The translations under genes were made by a program, and so were the position numbers. Positions 1 to 5,365 of a stretch of 7,488 nucleotides of DNA are shown one piece after another. This stretch comes from Candidatus Woesearchaeota archaeon (GTDB taxonomy: Archaea; Nanobdellota; Nanobdellia; Woesearchaeales; ARS49). The stretch's first letter is position 1. Every line of letters starts with the position of its first letter. The notes below the pieces were generated by a model. The model was not told the DNA's origin and did no database searches. It worked only from the letters and a program-made list of their open reading frames with translations. The DNA lies in assembly GCA_019323555.1 (NCBI GenBank), contig JAHWHC010000078.1, positions 1-7,488 of the forward strand. The letters are read 5' to 3'.

Positions 1-216
1 CCTGAGAAAAAGTTTAGGGCAGGCGCAATAAGCGCCACTGTCTGGAAAAACCAAAGCAAGGAAGGAAACGAGTTTAGCAGTGTCTCCTTTGAAAAAGGAT
101 ACAAAGATGCTAGCGGCGAGTGGAAATCAACCAGCCACTTGAACGTTAATGATTTACCAAAGGCTTTGGTTGTGATAGGCAAGGCATTTGAGCATCTGTC
201 ACTAAAAGAGGCGTAA
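1..216 (+). CDS. small conserved protein of unknown function, 3' end only
   Basis: An open frame runs from the window edge to TAA at 214-216, giving 71 residues with the start missing. The protein opens with KFRAGAISATVWKN, followed by SVSFEKGYKD, GEWKST and then VNDLPKALVVIGKAFEHL. This alternation suggests several beta strands followed by one C-terminal helix. I recall small archaeal and bacterial proteins with the same layout (K-F-x-A-G-x-I-x-A-T-x-W, then Y-K-D-x-x-G-x-W), normally annotated as hypothetical. I cannot assign a function. The strand-rich basic front followed by a helix would suit a small nucleic-acid-binding protein, and the next gene is the recombinase radA, but both points are inference. 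The reading frame is convincing because the composition is ordinary and a terminator overlaps its stop codon. Little seems to be missing upstream, since proteins of this type are usually short. Confidence 0.75.
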   Translation, partial: PEKKFRAGAISATVWKNQSKEGNEFSSVSFEKGYKDASGEWKSTSHLNVNDLPKALVVIGKAFEHLSLKEA

Positions 217-229
217 GGCCTCTTTTTTT
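204..229 (+). terminator. hairpin plus T-tract terminator
   Basis: AAAAGAGGC (204-212) pairs perfectly with GCCTCTTTT (218-226) across a 5-nt loop, and seven T occupy 223-229. The structure overlaps the stop codon of the upstream gene. It has the form of a bacterial intrinsic terminator. Archaeal RNA polymerase terminates mainly on the oligo-T, so the hairpin may be helpful rather than essential. Confidence 0.7.
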
Positions 230-263
230 ATTTTTGGTGGTGAATATGAAAAAAGAACAAAAA

Positions 264-269
264 GGTGAT
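264..269 (+). promoter_or_regulatory. Shine-Dalgarno site favouring the 273 start of radA
   Basis: GGTGAT lies with its GGTG core 5 nt before ATG 273-275. The same motif with the same spacing precedes the start at 5362 (GGTGATAAAATG). A second candidate, GGTGGTGA at 236-243, precedes ATG 246 but with only 3 nt after the core. I prefer 273; 246 is a real alternative that would add nine residues. Confidence 0.5.
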
Positions 270-272
270 AAT

Positions 273-1262
273 ATGGAACAAGAACTTGAACAACAAGAAG
301 TAGTTGAAAAAAAAGTACAATCATTGGATCAGCTCCCTGGCGTTGGTCCTGCGACTATTGAGAAATTAAACAATGCAGGATATTGTGACCTGATGAGCAT
401 TGCTGTGGCAACTCCTGGTGAATTAGTTGGCGCTGCAGAGATGTCAGAAGCCACTGCAAAAAAAGTCATCTCTATTGCAAGGGCTAATCTTGAGATGAAT
501 TTTGAGAGCGGAGAGGTAATGCTTGAAAAAAGAGGACAGGTGGTTAAGATTACAACAGGAAGCGAAAAGTTGGATACATTATTTGGCGGCGGTGTTGAGT
601 CTGGAGCCATTACAGAGGCATACGGCCAGTATGGTTCTGGCAAGAGCCAATTGGCGCATGTTCTTGCAGCCAGATGCGCGCTCCCTATTGAAAAAGGAGG
701 AGCAGGCGGCGTAGCAGTGTTTATTGATACAGAAGGCACCTTTAGGCCGGAGCGTATTGTGCAGATGGCAAAAGGCATTGATCCTGATGTTGATCCTGCA
801 GAGTTCCTGAAAAACATAAAAGTCGCAAGAGCTTTTAATTCAGATCACCAGATGCTTCTTGCAGAAAAAACAGAGGACTTGATCAAGAAGCAGGGCGTCA
901 ATGTTAAGTTGATTATTGTTGATTCCTTGACATCCCACTTTAGGGCAGAGTTTATTGGCAGGGGCACTTTGGCAGAGAGGCAGCAAAAATTAAACAAGCA
1001 CATGCACGCCTTGATTAAGGTTGCAGACAGGTATAATGTTGCAGTTTATGTCACAAATCAGGTCATGGCAAAGCCAGACATGTTTTTTGGTGACCCTACT
1101 CAAGCTATCGGCGGTCATGTTGTGGGCCATAACTCAACATACAGGGTTTACTTGCGCCGTGGCAAGAAAGGCTCAAGAGTTGCCAAGATGATTGATGCCC
1201 CTAATCTTGCAGAGGATGAGGCTGTATTTATGATAGACGAGGCAGGCATTAAAGATGCCTGA
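273..1262 (+). CDS. radA: DNA repair and recombination protein RadA
   Basis: Archaeal RecA/Rad51-family recombinase. It polymerises on single-stranded DNA and drives ATP-dependent homologous pairing and strand exchange. Counting from ATG 273 the protein has 329 residues, normal for RadA. An acidic, Gln-rich N-terminus is followed by a helix-hairpin-helix DNA-binding domain (LPGVGPATIEKL from residue 21). A linker motif FESG (77-80) corresponds to the polymerisation motif; methanococcal RadA also has Gly there as I recall it. Next come Walker A GQYGSGKS (118-125), the ARAFNSDHQ segment (185-193), Walker B LIIVD (213-217), the RGTLAERQQKL region (230-240), the L2/GGH region QAIGGHVVGH (277-286) and the ATP cap DAPNLAEDEAVF (308-319). 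All catalytic motifs are intact and no intein interrupts them. The gene follows a terminator and ends before an oligo-T tract, so it is probably monocistronic. A TTG start at 234 is unlikely. Confidence 0.97.
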   Translation: MEQELEQQEVVEKKVQSLDQLPGVGPATIEKLNNAGYCDLMSIAVATPGELVGAAEMSEATAKKVISIARANLEMNFESGEVMLEKRGQVVKITTGSEKLDTLFGGGVESGAITEAYGQYGSGKSQLAHVLAARCALPIEKGGAGGVAVFIDTEGTFRPERIVQMAKGIDPDVDPAEFLKNIKVARAFNSDHQMLLAEKTEDLIKKQGVNVKLIIVDSLTSHFRAEFIGRGTLAERQQKLNKHMHALIKVADRYNVAVYVTNQVMAKPDMFFGDPTQAIGGHVVGHNSTYRVYLRRGKKGSRVAKMIDAPNLAEDEAVFMIDEAGIKDA

Positions 1263-1280
1263 TTTTCTCTTTTTTTCTTT
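1263..1280 (+). terminator. oligo-pyrimidine (T-rich) terminator of radA
   Basis: Immediately after the radA stop, 18 pyrimidines follow (TTTTCTCTTTTTTTCTTT) with no hairpin. Such T-rich tracts are the standard termination signal for archaeal RNA polymerase. The next promoter begins at once after it. Confidence 0.65.
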
Positions 1281-1281
1281 A

Positions 1282-1296
1282 GATAAATTTATATAT
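1282..1296 (+). promoter_or_regulatory. BRE/TATA promoter of the TRAM-domain gene
   Basis: TTTATATAT at 1288-1296 is a near-ideal archaeal TATA box, preceded by a purine-rich BRE-like GATAAA (1282-1287). Transcription should start about 25-27 nt downstream, near 1319, leaving a leader of about 47 nt before ATG 1366. Confidence 0.75.
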
Positions 1297-1318
1297 CTTG
1301 CTGATATTTTTGAGTGTA

Positions 1319-1334
1319 TTGTGCTGATGCACAA
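1319..1334 (+). promoter_or_regulatory. 5'-leader hairpin of the TRAM gene
   Basis: TTGTGC (1319-1324) and GCACAA (1329-1334) form a perfect 6-bp stem with a TGAT loop. The hairpin begins at about the predicted transcription start, so the mRNA would carry a structured 5' end. Whether it protects the mRNA or acts as a control element is unknown. Confidence 0.4.
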
Positions 1335-1365
1335 GATTAGCTAAATTAGTTAGGTGAAATGAAAT

Positions 1366-1821
1366 ATGGAAAGAAGAAGTCATTCAGGGCCGCGCAGAGG
1401 ATTTGGGCCCAAACCGCCTGTTAACCAGGGCGATATATTAGAAGTAGAAATCGAGGCTGTTGGCGAAAAAGGCGATGGCATTGCCAGAAAAGATGGTTTT
1501 GTATTGTTCGTGCCTGGCGTCAAGGAAGGAGATCGTGTTAAGGTTAAGGTAACGCGGGTATTGAGGAAAGTAGGTTTTGCAGAAGTTGTTGGAGAGGGTG
1601 CTGAAGTATCTGAGGAAGCGCCAATGGAAGAGGCTCCAGAAGAGGAGATGCCTGTTGAAGAAGCAGAGCCAGAACCAGAAGTTCCTGAAGAAGACACAGA
1701 AGACTTTGGCGAAGAAGCTCCTGCTGAGGAAGAAGCTCCTGCTGAAGAAGAGGTTTCTGAGGAAATTTCTGAAGAAGTAGAAGAGCCTGAGTTTCCTGCA
1801 GAAGAGGAAAACACAGAGTAA
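1366..1821 (+). CDS. TRAM-domain RNA-binding protein with Glu-rich C-terminal tail
   Basis: The 151-residue protein has three parts. A basic Gly/Arg/Pro-rich N-terminus (residues 1-17, with RRGFGPKPP) is followed by a single TRAM domain at about 18-77. The domain's core is GDILEVEIEAVGEKGDGIAR, FVLFVPGVKEGDRVKVKVT and then a final GFAEVV strand. The tail (80-151) has 37 Glu/Asp in 72 residues and no Lys or Arg. TRAM is a small beta-barrel that binds RNA. It is known as an add-on in RNA-modifying enzymes such as TrmA/RumA-type and MiaB-type proteins, and stand-alone archaeal TRAM proteins have been described as RNA chaperones linked to cold response. The tail is low-complexity (EEAPAEEEAPAE) and probably disordered. 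GGTGA at 1353-1357 is the ribosome binding site, with 9 nt between its GGTG core and ATG 1366. The gene has its own promoter and leader. The TRAM call is firm; the role of the tail is not known. Confidence 0.92.
   Translation: MERRSHSGPRRGFGPKPPVNQGDILEVEIEAVGEKGDGIARKDGFVLFVPGVKEGDRVKVKVTRVLRKVGFAEVVGEGAEVSEEAPMEEAPEEEMPVEEAEPEPEVPEEDTEDFGEEAPAEEEAPAEEEVSEEISEEVEEPEFPAEEENTE
1711..1746 (+). repeat. 18-bp tandem duplication in the acidic tail of the TRAM protein
   Basis: Two direct copies of an 18-bp unit (1711-1728 and 1729-1746) differ only at the last base and encode EEAPAE twice. The neighbouring tail is made of diverged GAA/GAG/CCT/GCT codon blocks, which fits growth of the tail by slippage or unequal exchange. 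Confidence 0.8.
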
Positions 1822-1822
1822 A

Positions 1823-1847
1823 TTTTTAATTTTTTCATCTTTTTTTA
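1823..1847 (+). terminator. T-rich tract between the TRAM gene and thpR
   Basis: The 28-bp spacer is nearly all T/A, with T runs at 1823-1827, 1831-1835 and 1840-1846. It can end the TRAM transcript. Its start (TAAATTTTTAAT, 1819-1830) could also serve as a weak TATA element for a leaderless thpR mRNA, since no ribosome binding site precedes ATG 1850. Confidence 0.5.
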
Positions 1848-1849
1848 AA

Positions 1850-2392
1850 ATGAGATTGTTCATTGCATTTGATGTTTCTGAAGAAGTGAAGGATTATTTA
1901 ATAGATTTACAAAAGCACTTGCCAGAGGATTCTAAGATTAATTTAGTGAAAGAGTTTCATCTCACTCTTAAGTTTCTTGGTGATGTTGATGACGATAAGG
2001 TGGATACAATAAAAGCGCTTTTGTCAAACATCAATTTCACGCAGTTCACTGCAAAAACTGCAGGCATTGGTGTTTTTCCTGATGAGAAGATGATTCGTGT
2101 GGTCTGGATTGGCCTTGAGCCTAAAGAGAATATTGTTGCTTTGCAGAAAGAGATTGAAAACAGTTTATCAGATTTGTTTCCTAAAGACACTAGATTTCAT
2201 CCGCATTTGACCTTGGCAAGGGTTAAGTTTGTTAAGGACAAGAAAGATTTCCTGGAAAAGCTAAAGAAAATTCCTGCTAAAGAGTTTGAATTTTCTGTTA
2301 AATCTTTCAAATTAATCAAGAGTGAATTAACTCCAGAAGGTCCTGTTTATGAGGATGTTGCTGAGTTTGCCTTAAATCCGCAACCTTTATAA
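1850..2392 (+). CDS. thpR: RNA 2',3'-cyclic phosphodiesterase (ThpR/LigT, 2H phosphoesterase)
   Basis: This 180-residue protein is the usual length for the family. The 2H signature is complete: HLTL at residues 37-40 and HLTL at 119-122, the two His-x-Thr-x motifs that line the active site. N-terminal MRLFIAFDVSEEVK and the KFLGDV, GIGVFP and VVWIGLE segments are typical of ThpR. Family members hydrolyse RNA 2',3'-cyclic phosphates to 2'-phosphates and were first described as 2'-5' RNA ligases. The enzyme is cytoplasmic and likely acts in tRNA or other RNA end processing. ATG 1850 is the only sensible start: the motif spacing from it fits the family, and T-rich non-coding sequence lies just upstream. 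There is no Shine-Dalgarno site, so it is either a weakly translated downstream gene or leaderless. The stop codon lies inside the TATA box of rps2. Confidence 0.94.
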   Translation: MRLFIAFDVSEEVKDYLIDLQKHLPEDSKINLVKEFHLTLKFLGDVDDDKVDTIKALLSNINFTQFTAKTAGIGVFPDEKMIRVVWIGLEPKENIVALQKEIENSLSDLFPKDTRFHPHLTLARVKFVKDKKDFLEKLKKIPAKEFEFSVKSFKLIKSELTPEGPVYEDVAEFALNPQPL

Positions 2393-2393
2393 A
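2386..2393 (+). promoter_or_regulatory. TATA box of rps2, overlapping the thpR stop
   Basis: TTTATAAA at 2386-2393 is a strong archaeal TATA sequence and shares bases with the thpR stop codon TAA (2390-2392). Transcription is expected to start near 2415-2417, giving a leader of about 80 nt. No terminator separates thpR from rps2, so read-through from thpR is also possible. Confidence 0.65.
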
Positions 2394-2424
2394 CAAACTC
2401 GCAATTCTTAGTCGTATTACCAAC

Positions 2425-2451
2425 GCTTATGAGCTTACTTGGATCATAAGC
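2425..2451 (+). promoter_or_regulatory. perfect 8-bp hairpin in the rps2 leader
   Basis: GCTTATGA (2425-2432) pairs perfectly with TCATAAGC (2444-2451) around an 11-nt loop (2433-2443). It lies between the predicted transcription start and the GGAGG ribosome binding site at 2483-2487. Ribosomal protein genes are often controlled by their own product binding such leaders; bacterial S2 is one example. That this is such a site is inference. The 103-bp gap 2393-2495 shows no tRNA or other RNA gene. Confidence 0.5.
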
Positions 2452-2495
2452 AATGGCTGTTGAGGTCATAAAAAATACAGTCGGAGGAAAATAAT

Positions 2496-3095
2496 ATGGC
2501 AGAAGAATCATTTTTAGTTCCGCAGGAGAAATACCTGAAATCAGGGATACATATTGGTACAAAGTTTAAGACAAAGTATATGGCTCCTTTTATTTACAAG
2601 ACCAGGCCAGATGGTCTATCAGTGTTAAACCTGCAGAAGATTGATGAAAGAATTGCTCTAGCAGCGAATATGCTCTCAAATTATGAGCCAGAGGATATTT
2701 TAATATCCTGTAGAAGAGAAAATGGCTGGAAAGCTGTTAAGGCTTTTGGAAGGGCAACAGGCGTTCATGTTTTTGCAGGCAGGTATCCGCCTGGAATCTT
2801 GACTAATCCTGCGCTGGATAACTATATGGAGGTCAAAATCATCTTAGTTACAGATGCTTGGCCTGACAGGAACGTTATCAAGGATGCGAAGAGCATTGGT
2901 ATTCCTGTTATTGCTTTGTGCGACACAAACAATCAGTCTAATGATATTGATTTTGTTGTTCCCTGCAATAATAAGGGTAAGAAGTCTTTAGGGCTTTTCT
3001 TCTACATTCTCGCAAGGGAATATTTGAGAAACAAAGGCATTCTTGGTACAACAGAAGAGCCTAAGTTTACAATAGACGATTTCACAGAAGAGTGA
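2496..3095 (+). CDS. rps2: 30S ribosomal protein uS2 (archaeal/eukaryotic SA type)
   Basis: The 199-residue protein is the typical length of archaeal uS2. Recognisable blocks are KYLKSGIHIGTKFKTKYM (12-29), IYKTRPDGLSVLNLQKIDERI (33-53), RATGVHVFAGRYPPGILTNP (86-105), VTDAWPDRNVIKDAKSIGIP (118-137), ALCDTNN (140-146) and the closing DIDFVVPCNNKGKKSLGLFF (150-169). It belongs to the 30S subunit, near the platform and mRNA exit, and contacts uS3 and uS5. GGAGG at 2483-2487 precedes ATG 2496 by 8 nt. Archaeal rps2 is commonly found with eno, rpoK, rpoN, rps9 and rpl13; none of these is next to it here. A short acidic tail (IDDFTEE) ends the protein. It faces radB, with only 3 bp between the stop codons. 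Confidence 0.97.
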   Translation: MAEESFLVPQEKYLKSGIHIGTKFKTKYMAPFIYKTRPDGLSVLNLQKIDERIALAANMLSNYEPEDILISCRRENGWKAVKAFGRATGVHVFAGRYPPGILTNPALDNYMEVKIILVTDAWPDRNVIKDAKSIGIPVIALCDTNNQSNDIDFVVPCNNKGKKSLGLFFYILAREYLRNKGILGTTEEPKFTIDDFTEE

Positions 3096-3109
3096 AATCT
3101 ATATTTTTT
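3078..3109 (+). terminator. hairpin/T-tract terminator of rps2 containing both convergent stop codons
   Basis: GATTTCAC (3078-3085) pairs perfectly with GTGAAATC (3092-3099) around a 6-nt loop. A run of six T follows at 3104-3109 and more T-rich sequence continues to 3120. The stem holds the rps2 TGA (3093-3095) and one base of the radB stop (3099-3101, minus). T-richness lies only on the rps2 side, so it should stop rps2 transcription better than radB transcription. Confidence 0.6.
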
Positions 3110-3770
3110 CTATTCCTTTTGTTACTATTCTAAATATGGTCTCTTTCTCTCCAGCTATTGACCTGTGTTTCCGGAGTATTGCTTTTCTGAGGCCTTTTGA
3201 TCCTGATTGCAGCTCTATGAGGCATTTGCTGCCATACGCCATTATGTCTCCGCCGACTATTTTTACTTGTTCTTTTGATTCAAATGGGGAATATACCTGG
3301 TTTGCGATCAGTATGGGTATGTTTTTCTTTCTTGCTATCTCAGTTAATGCGCACATCTGTCCCCCCAGTTCTCTGTTTGTTATTTTTACTCCGTCCCCGC
3401 TTCTCTCCAGCCTGTAAAGCATGGATATTGTGTCGACTATTATCAGTCCGATTTTTGTGTTTGCAAGCTCTCTTAGTTTTTCAAACACTTTTTTCTGCTC
3501 CTCAAAGGTTGTTGGTTTGAAAAACAGGATGTTGCCCATTATTTTTTCATGTTTTGGCACGATTTGTTTAAGCCTTGTTATTGAGAAGCCGCCCTCTGTG
3601 TCTATGTAGATGACTTTTTGCCCGTTTTTTGCTGTTTCAACTGCTGCAAGCAGCAGCAGGTTTGTCTTGCCGCTTCCTGCTGGCCCGTATATTGTTGTTA
3701 TTGCGTCTTTTTCATATCCCCCTTCCAGCAGGTCGTCCATTATTTTTGTGCCGCTTGATATCTTCTCCAT
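3099..3770 (-). CDS. radB: DNA repair and recombination protein RadB
   Basis: This 223-residue RecA-family ATPase lacks the N-terminal helix-hairpin-helix domain of RadA, which is the hallmark of the archaeal paralogue RadB. Visible motifs are SSGTKIMDDLLEGG (5-18), Walker A GPAGSGKT (29-36), IDTEGGFSITRL (56-67), Walker B LIIVD (109-113), NQVYSPF (157-163), the glycine pair in VGGDIMAYG (172-180) and the basic ILRKHRS (198-204). RadB binds DNA and is regarded as a recombination mediator that assists RadA rather than performing strand exchange itself. ATG 3770 gives the standard N-terminus. A TATA box centred 26 nt upstream and the absence of a proper Shine-Dalgarno site indicate a leaderless mRNA. 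The gene is convergent with rps2 and divergent from the membrane-protein operon. Confidence 0.95.
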   Translation of the reverse strand: MEKISSGTKIMDDLLEGGYEKDAITTIYGPAGSGKTNLLLLAAVETAKNGQKVIYIDTEGGFSITRLKQIVPKHEKIMGNILFFKPTTFEEQKKVFEKLRELANTKIGLIIVDTISMLYRLERSGDGVKITNRELGGQMCALTEIARKKNIPILIANQVYSPFESKEQVKIVGGDIMAYGSKCLIELQSGSKGLRKAILRKHRSIAGEKETIFRIVTKGIEKI

Positions 3771-3792
3771 GCCTTTTGTGATGCTTTCTGTG

Positions 3793-3800
3793 TTTAAATA
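3793..3800 (-). promoter_or_regulatory. TATA box of radB
   Basis: Read on the minus strand, 3800-3793 is TATTTAAA, centred 26 nt before the radB ATG (3770). That is the normal archaeal TATA-to-start distance, so transcription should begin at or within a few bases of the initiation codon. Confidence 0.65.
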
Positions 3801-3839
3801 CTTTGTGTCTTTTTAATTGCAATATTTCCGACCAAAACC

Positions 3840-3847
3840 TATTTAAA
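3840..3847 (+). promoter_or_regulatory. TATA box of the membrane-protein operon
   Basis: TATTTAAA is centred 28 nt before ATG 3872. No Shine-Dalgarno site lies ahead of that ATG, so the first gene of the operon appears leaderless. The downstream genes instead use internal ribosome binding sites. Confidence 0.65.
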
Positions 3848-3871
3848 CAGCCTGAATTTAGAGAATATACC

Positions 3872-5365
3872 ATGTCTAAGCGTACAGTGGCATTGTTGGT
3901 GGTTTTGTTTGCAATAGTCCTTGCCGCGCGATTGTATTTTGCGTTTAGCATCCCTTATTTTAGTTCAGACGATTCTTATTTTCATCTGCGCCAGATAGAG
4001 AATATTCGAGATACTGGCCTCCCTATTTTTGAGGACAGCCTGAGCTTTTCAGGAAGAACTTATATCTTCAGTCCGGTTTTTCATTACCTGATTGCTTTTT
4101 TTGCGTTGTTTTTGCCTGCTATTTTAGCTGCCAAGATAGTCACGAATATTTTTGCAGCTTCTTTGGTTTTATTTGTTTATTTGATAGTCAAAAAAATAAC
4201 AAATAACTCCTTTGTTGCGCTTGCAGTAGCTGTTCTATCCGGTTTTGTTCCTGTGTTTTTTGCAGATACTGTGACTGAATTGAGTCCCCTGAGTGTCGTG
4301 ATTCCTTTGATGTTTCTTATGATTTATGCCTTGATGAATATCAAGGAAAAGCCCTGGCTTTATTGTTATTTGGTTTTGCTGGTTGTTCTTACTGTGATGC
4401 ATCCCTTGATTTTGTTATTTGTCTTGGGCTTGTTTATTTATCTCGCGCTTATATTGATAGAAAAACTTAAGCAGAACAGGGAAGAGTGGGAAGTCTCTTT
4501 GTTTTCTATTTTCTTTGTTTTGTGGGCGCATTTCATAATGTATAAGAAGCTTCTTGTTTTTCATGGTCCTGCTGTTATCTGGCAGAACATTCCTCCAGAC
4601 ATCTTGAATAATTATTTTGCAGAGGCAAGCATACTAGGAGTTATATATAATACCGGTGTTTTGCCTTTTGTATTGGGATTATATGTTATTTACTTGTTTT
4701 CTTTTAAGAAAAAAGATAGGCAGATTTATCTGATAATTTCTTTTGCAGCTGCTGCAGGACTCTTGCTCTGGCTTAGGCTGATTAACTTGAATATAGGCTT
4801 GATGGTGTTTGGTATTGTTCTTGTTATTTTGTTAGGGCAGTGGTTCCAGTATTTCATAGATTATGTCAAGCAGTCCCGCGTCTCTAATTTTTTATATCTT
4901 TTTGTTGCGCTTGTTTTTATAGGCATGATTGTGTTTTCTGTTTATCCTTCTGTTGCGATGGCCCTGAACAATGCGCAGGACATCTCTTCTGAAGAGCTGG
5001 ATGCTTTGAAGTGGATTAATGAAAACACGCCTGCAGATGCCGTTGTTGTTGCAGTCCCTGACGAAGGCAACCTTATTGCAGCAGTTGCAGAGAGGCGCAA
5101 TGTTCTGGATAGCAGGTTCTTGCTCCAGAAAGACGCAAAACAGAGATTTGTTGATGTCAAGAGGATGTATACTGCATATCTTGAGATAGAGGTTGTTAGC
5201 TTATTGGATAAGTACGATGCAGATTATATTTATTTTTCAGATAATGCCAGGGCTATGTTTGATAAAGAAGAGCTTAGCTATATTGGCAAGTGTTTCGAGC
5301 AAGTTTATGATAAAGACGTGCAGATCTATCAAAGAAAAGGCTGTGAATTGACGGTGATAAAATGA
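3872..5365 (+). CDS. polytopic membrane protein, STT3/AglB-like GT-C fold candidate (copy 1)
   Basis: The 497-residue protein has a first membrane segment at about 6-27, then an extracytoplasmic loop with SDDSYFHLRQIENI (32-45) and DSLSFSGRTYIFSP (55-68). About ten more hydrophobic segments follow up to about 360, and the rest (366-497) is a soluble C-terminal domain. The acidic loop motif followed by Y-F-H-L-R, and the region ALKWINENTPADAVVVA with AERRNVLDSRF (378-416), resemble STT3/AglB oligosaccharyltransferases and related GT-C transferases, which use polyprenyl-linked sugars outside the membrane. The WWDYG motif of true STT3 is absent. His177 in a membrane segment (VMHPL) is also present in the next gene. 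Only two Cys lie in the soluble domain (C473, C491). The start at 3872 fits the leaderless promoter; the in-frame TTG at 3803 would run through the TATA box. The fold is inferred, and substrate and activity are unknown. Confidence 0.6.
   Translation: MSKRTVALLVVLFAIVLAARLYFAFSIPYFSSDDSYFHLRQIENIRDTGLPIFEDSLSFSGRTYIFSPVFHYLIAFFALFLPAILAAKIVTNIFAASLVLFVYLIVKKITNNSFVALAVAVLSGFVPVFFADTVTELSPLSVVIPLMFLMIYALMNIKEKPWLYCYLVLLVVLTVMHPLILLFVLGLFIYLALILIEKLKQNREEWEVSLFSIFFVLWAHFIMYKKLLVFHGPAVIWQNIPPDILNNYFAEASILGVIYNTGVLPFVLGLYVIYLFSFKKKDRQIYLIISFAAAAGLLLWLRLINLNIGLMVFGIVLVILLGQWFQYFIDYVKQSRVSNFLYLFVALVFIGMIVFSVYPSVAMALNNAQDISSEELDALKWINENTPADAVVVAVPDEGNLIAAVAERRNVLDSRFLLQKDAKQRFVDVKRMYTAYLEIEVVSLLDKYDADYIYFSDNARAMFDKEELSYIGKCFEQVYDKDVQIYQRKGCELTVIK

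Larger units (their letters stand above)
3791..3849. repeat. inverted repeat spanning two divergent promoters
   Basis: TGTTTAAATA (3791-3800) and TATTTAAACA (3840-3849) are exact reverse complements. The palindrome ATTGCAAT (3816-3823) is centred at 3819.5, half a base from the dyad centre of the repeat (3820). Each arm contains the TATA box of the gene on its side. The geometry could let one regulator control both directions, or may simply reflect two similar core promoters. Confidence 0.6.

Noticed and set aside
234..272. Longer N-terminus for RadA starting at TTG 234
   Set aside because: The TTG lies at the end of the terminator T-tract and overlaps the GGTGGTGA sequence; ATG 246 and ATG 273 both have better ribosome binding sites. 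The choice between 246 and 273 is open.
590..660. Intein or intron in RadA near Walker A
   Set aside because: Archaeal recA-family genes are known intein hosts, but here the Walker A region and the rest of the domain read straight through with no insertion.
329..817. Antisense open frame across radA
   Set aside because: It lies wholly within an unmistakable radA and shows no domain, start signal or promoter.
1380..1838. Long Ser-rich open frame opposite the TRAM gene
   Set aside because: It is the antisense image of the GAA/GAG-rich acidic tail, where stop codons are rare on the opposite strand. It has no promoter or ribosome binding site and no recognisable domain.
2393..2495. tRNA or C/D-box RNA in the thpR-rps2 gap
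   Set aside because: The gap has only one hairpin with an 11-nt loop. There is no cloverleaf, no anticodon or T-arm pattern and no convincing C/D motif pair.
3136..3816. Several plus-strand open frames across radB
   Set aside because: radB on the minus strand is a complete RecA-family protein with all its motifs; the opposite frames are hydrophobic low-complexity shadows.
3803..3871. Longer N-terminus for the first membrane protein starting at TTG 3803
   Set aside because: It would translate through the TATA box at 3840-3847, and the extra residues are hydrophilic and unrelated to a membrane-protein start. ATG 3872 is 28 nt from the TATA centre and directly precedes the first membrane segment.
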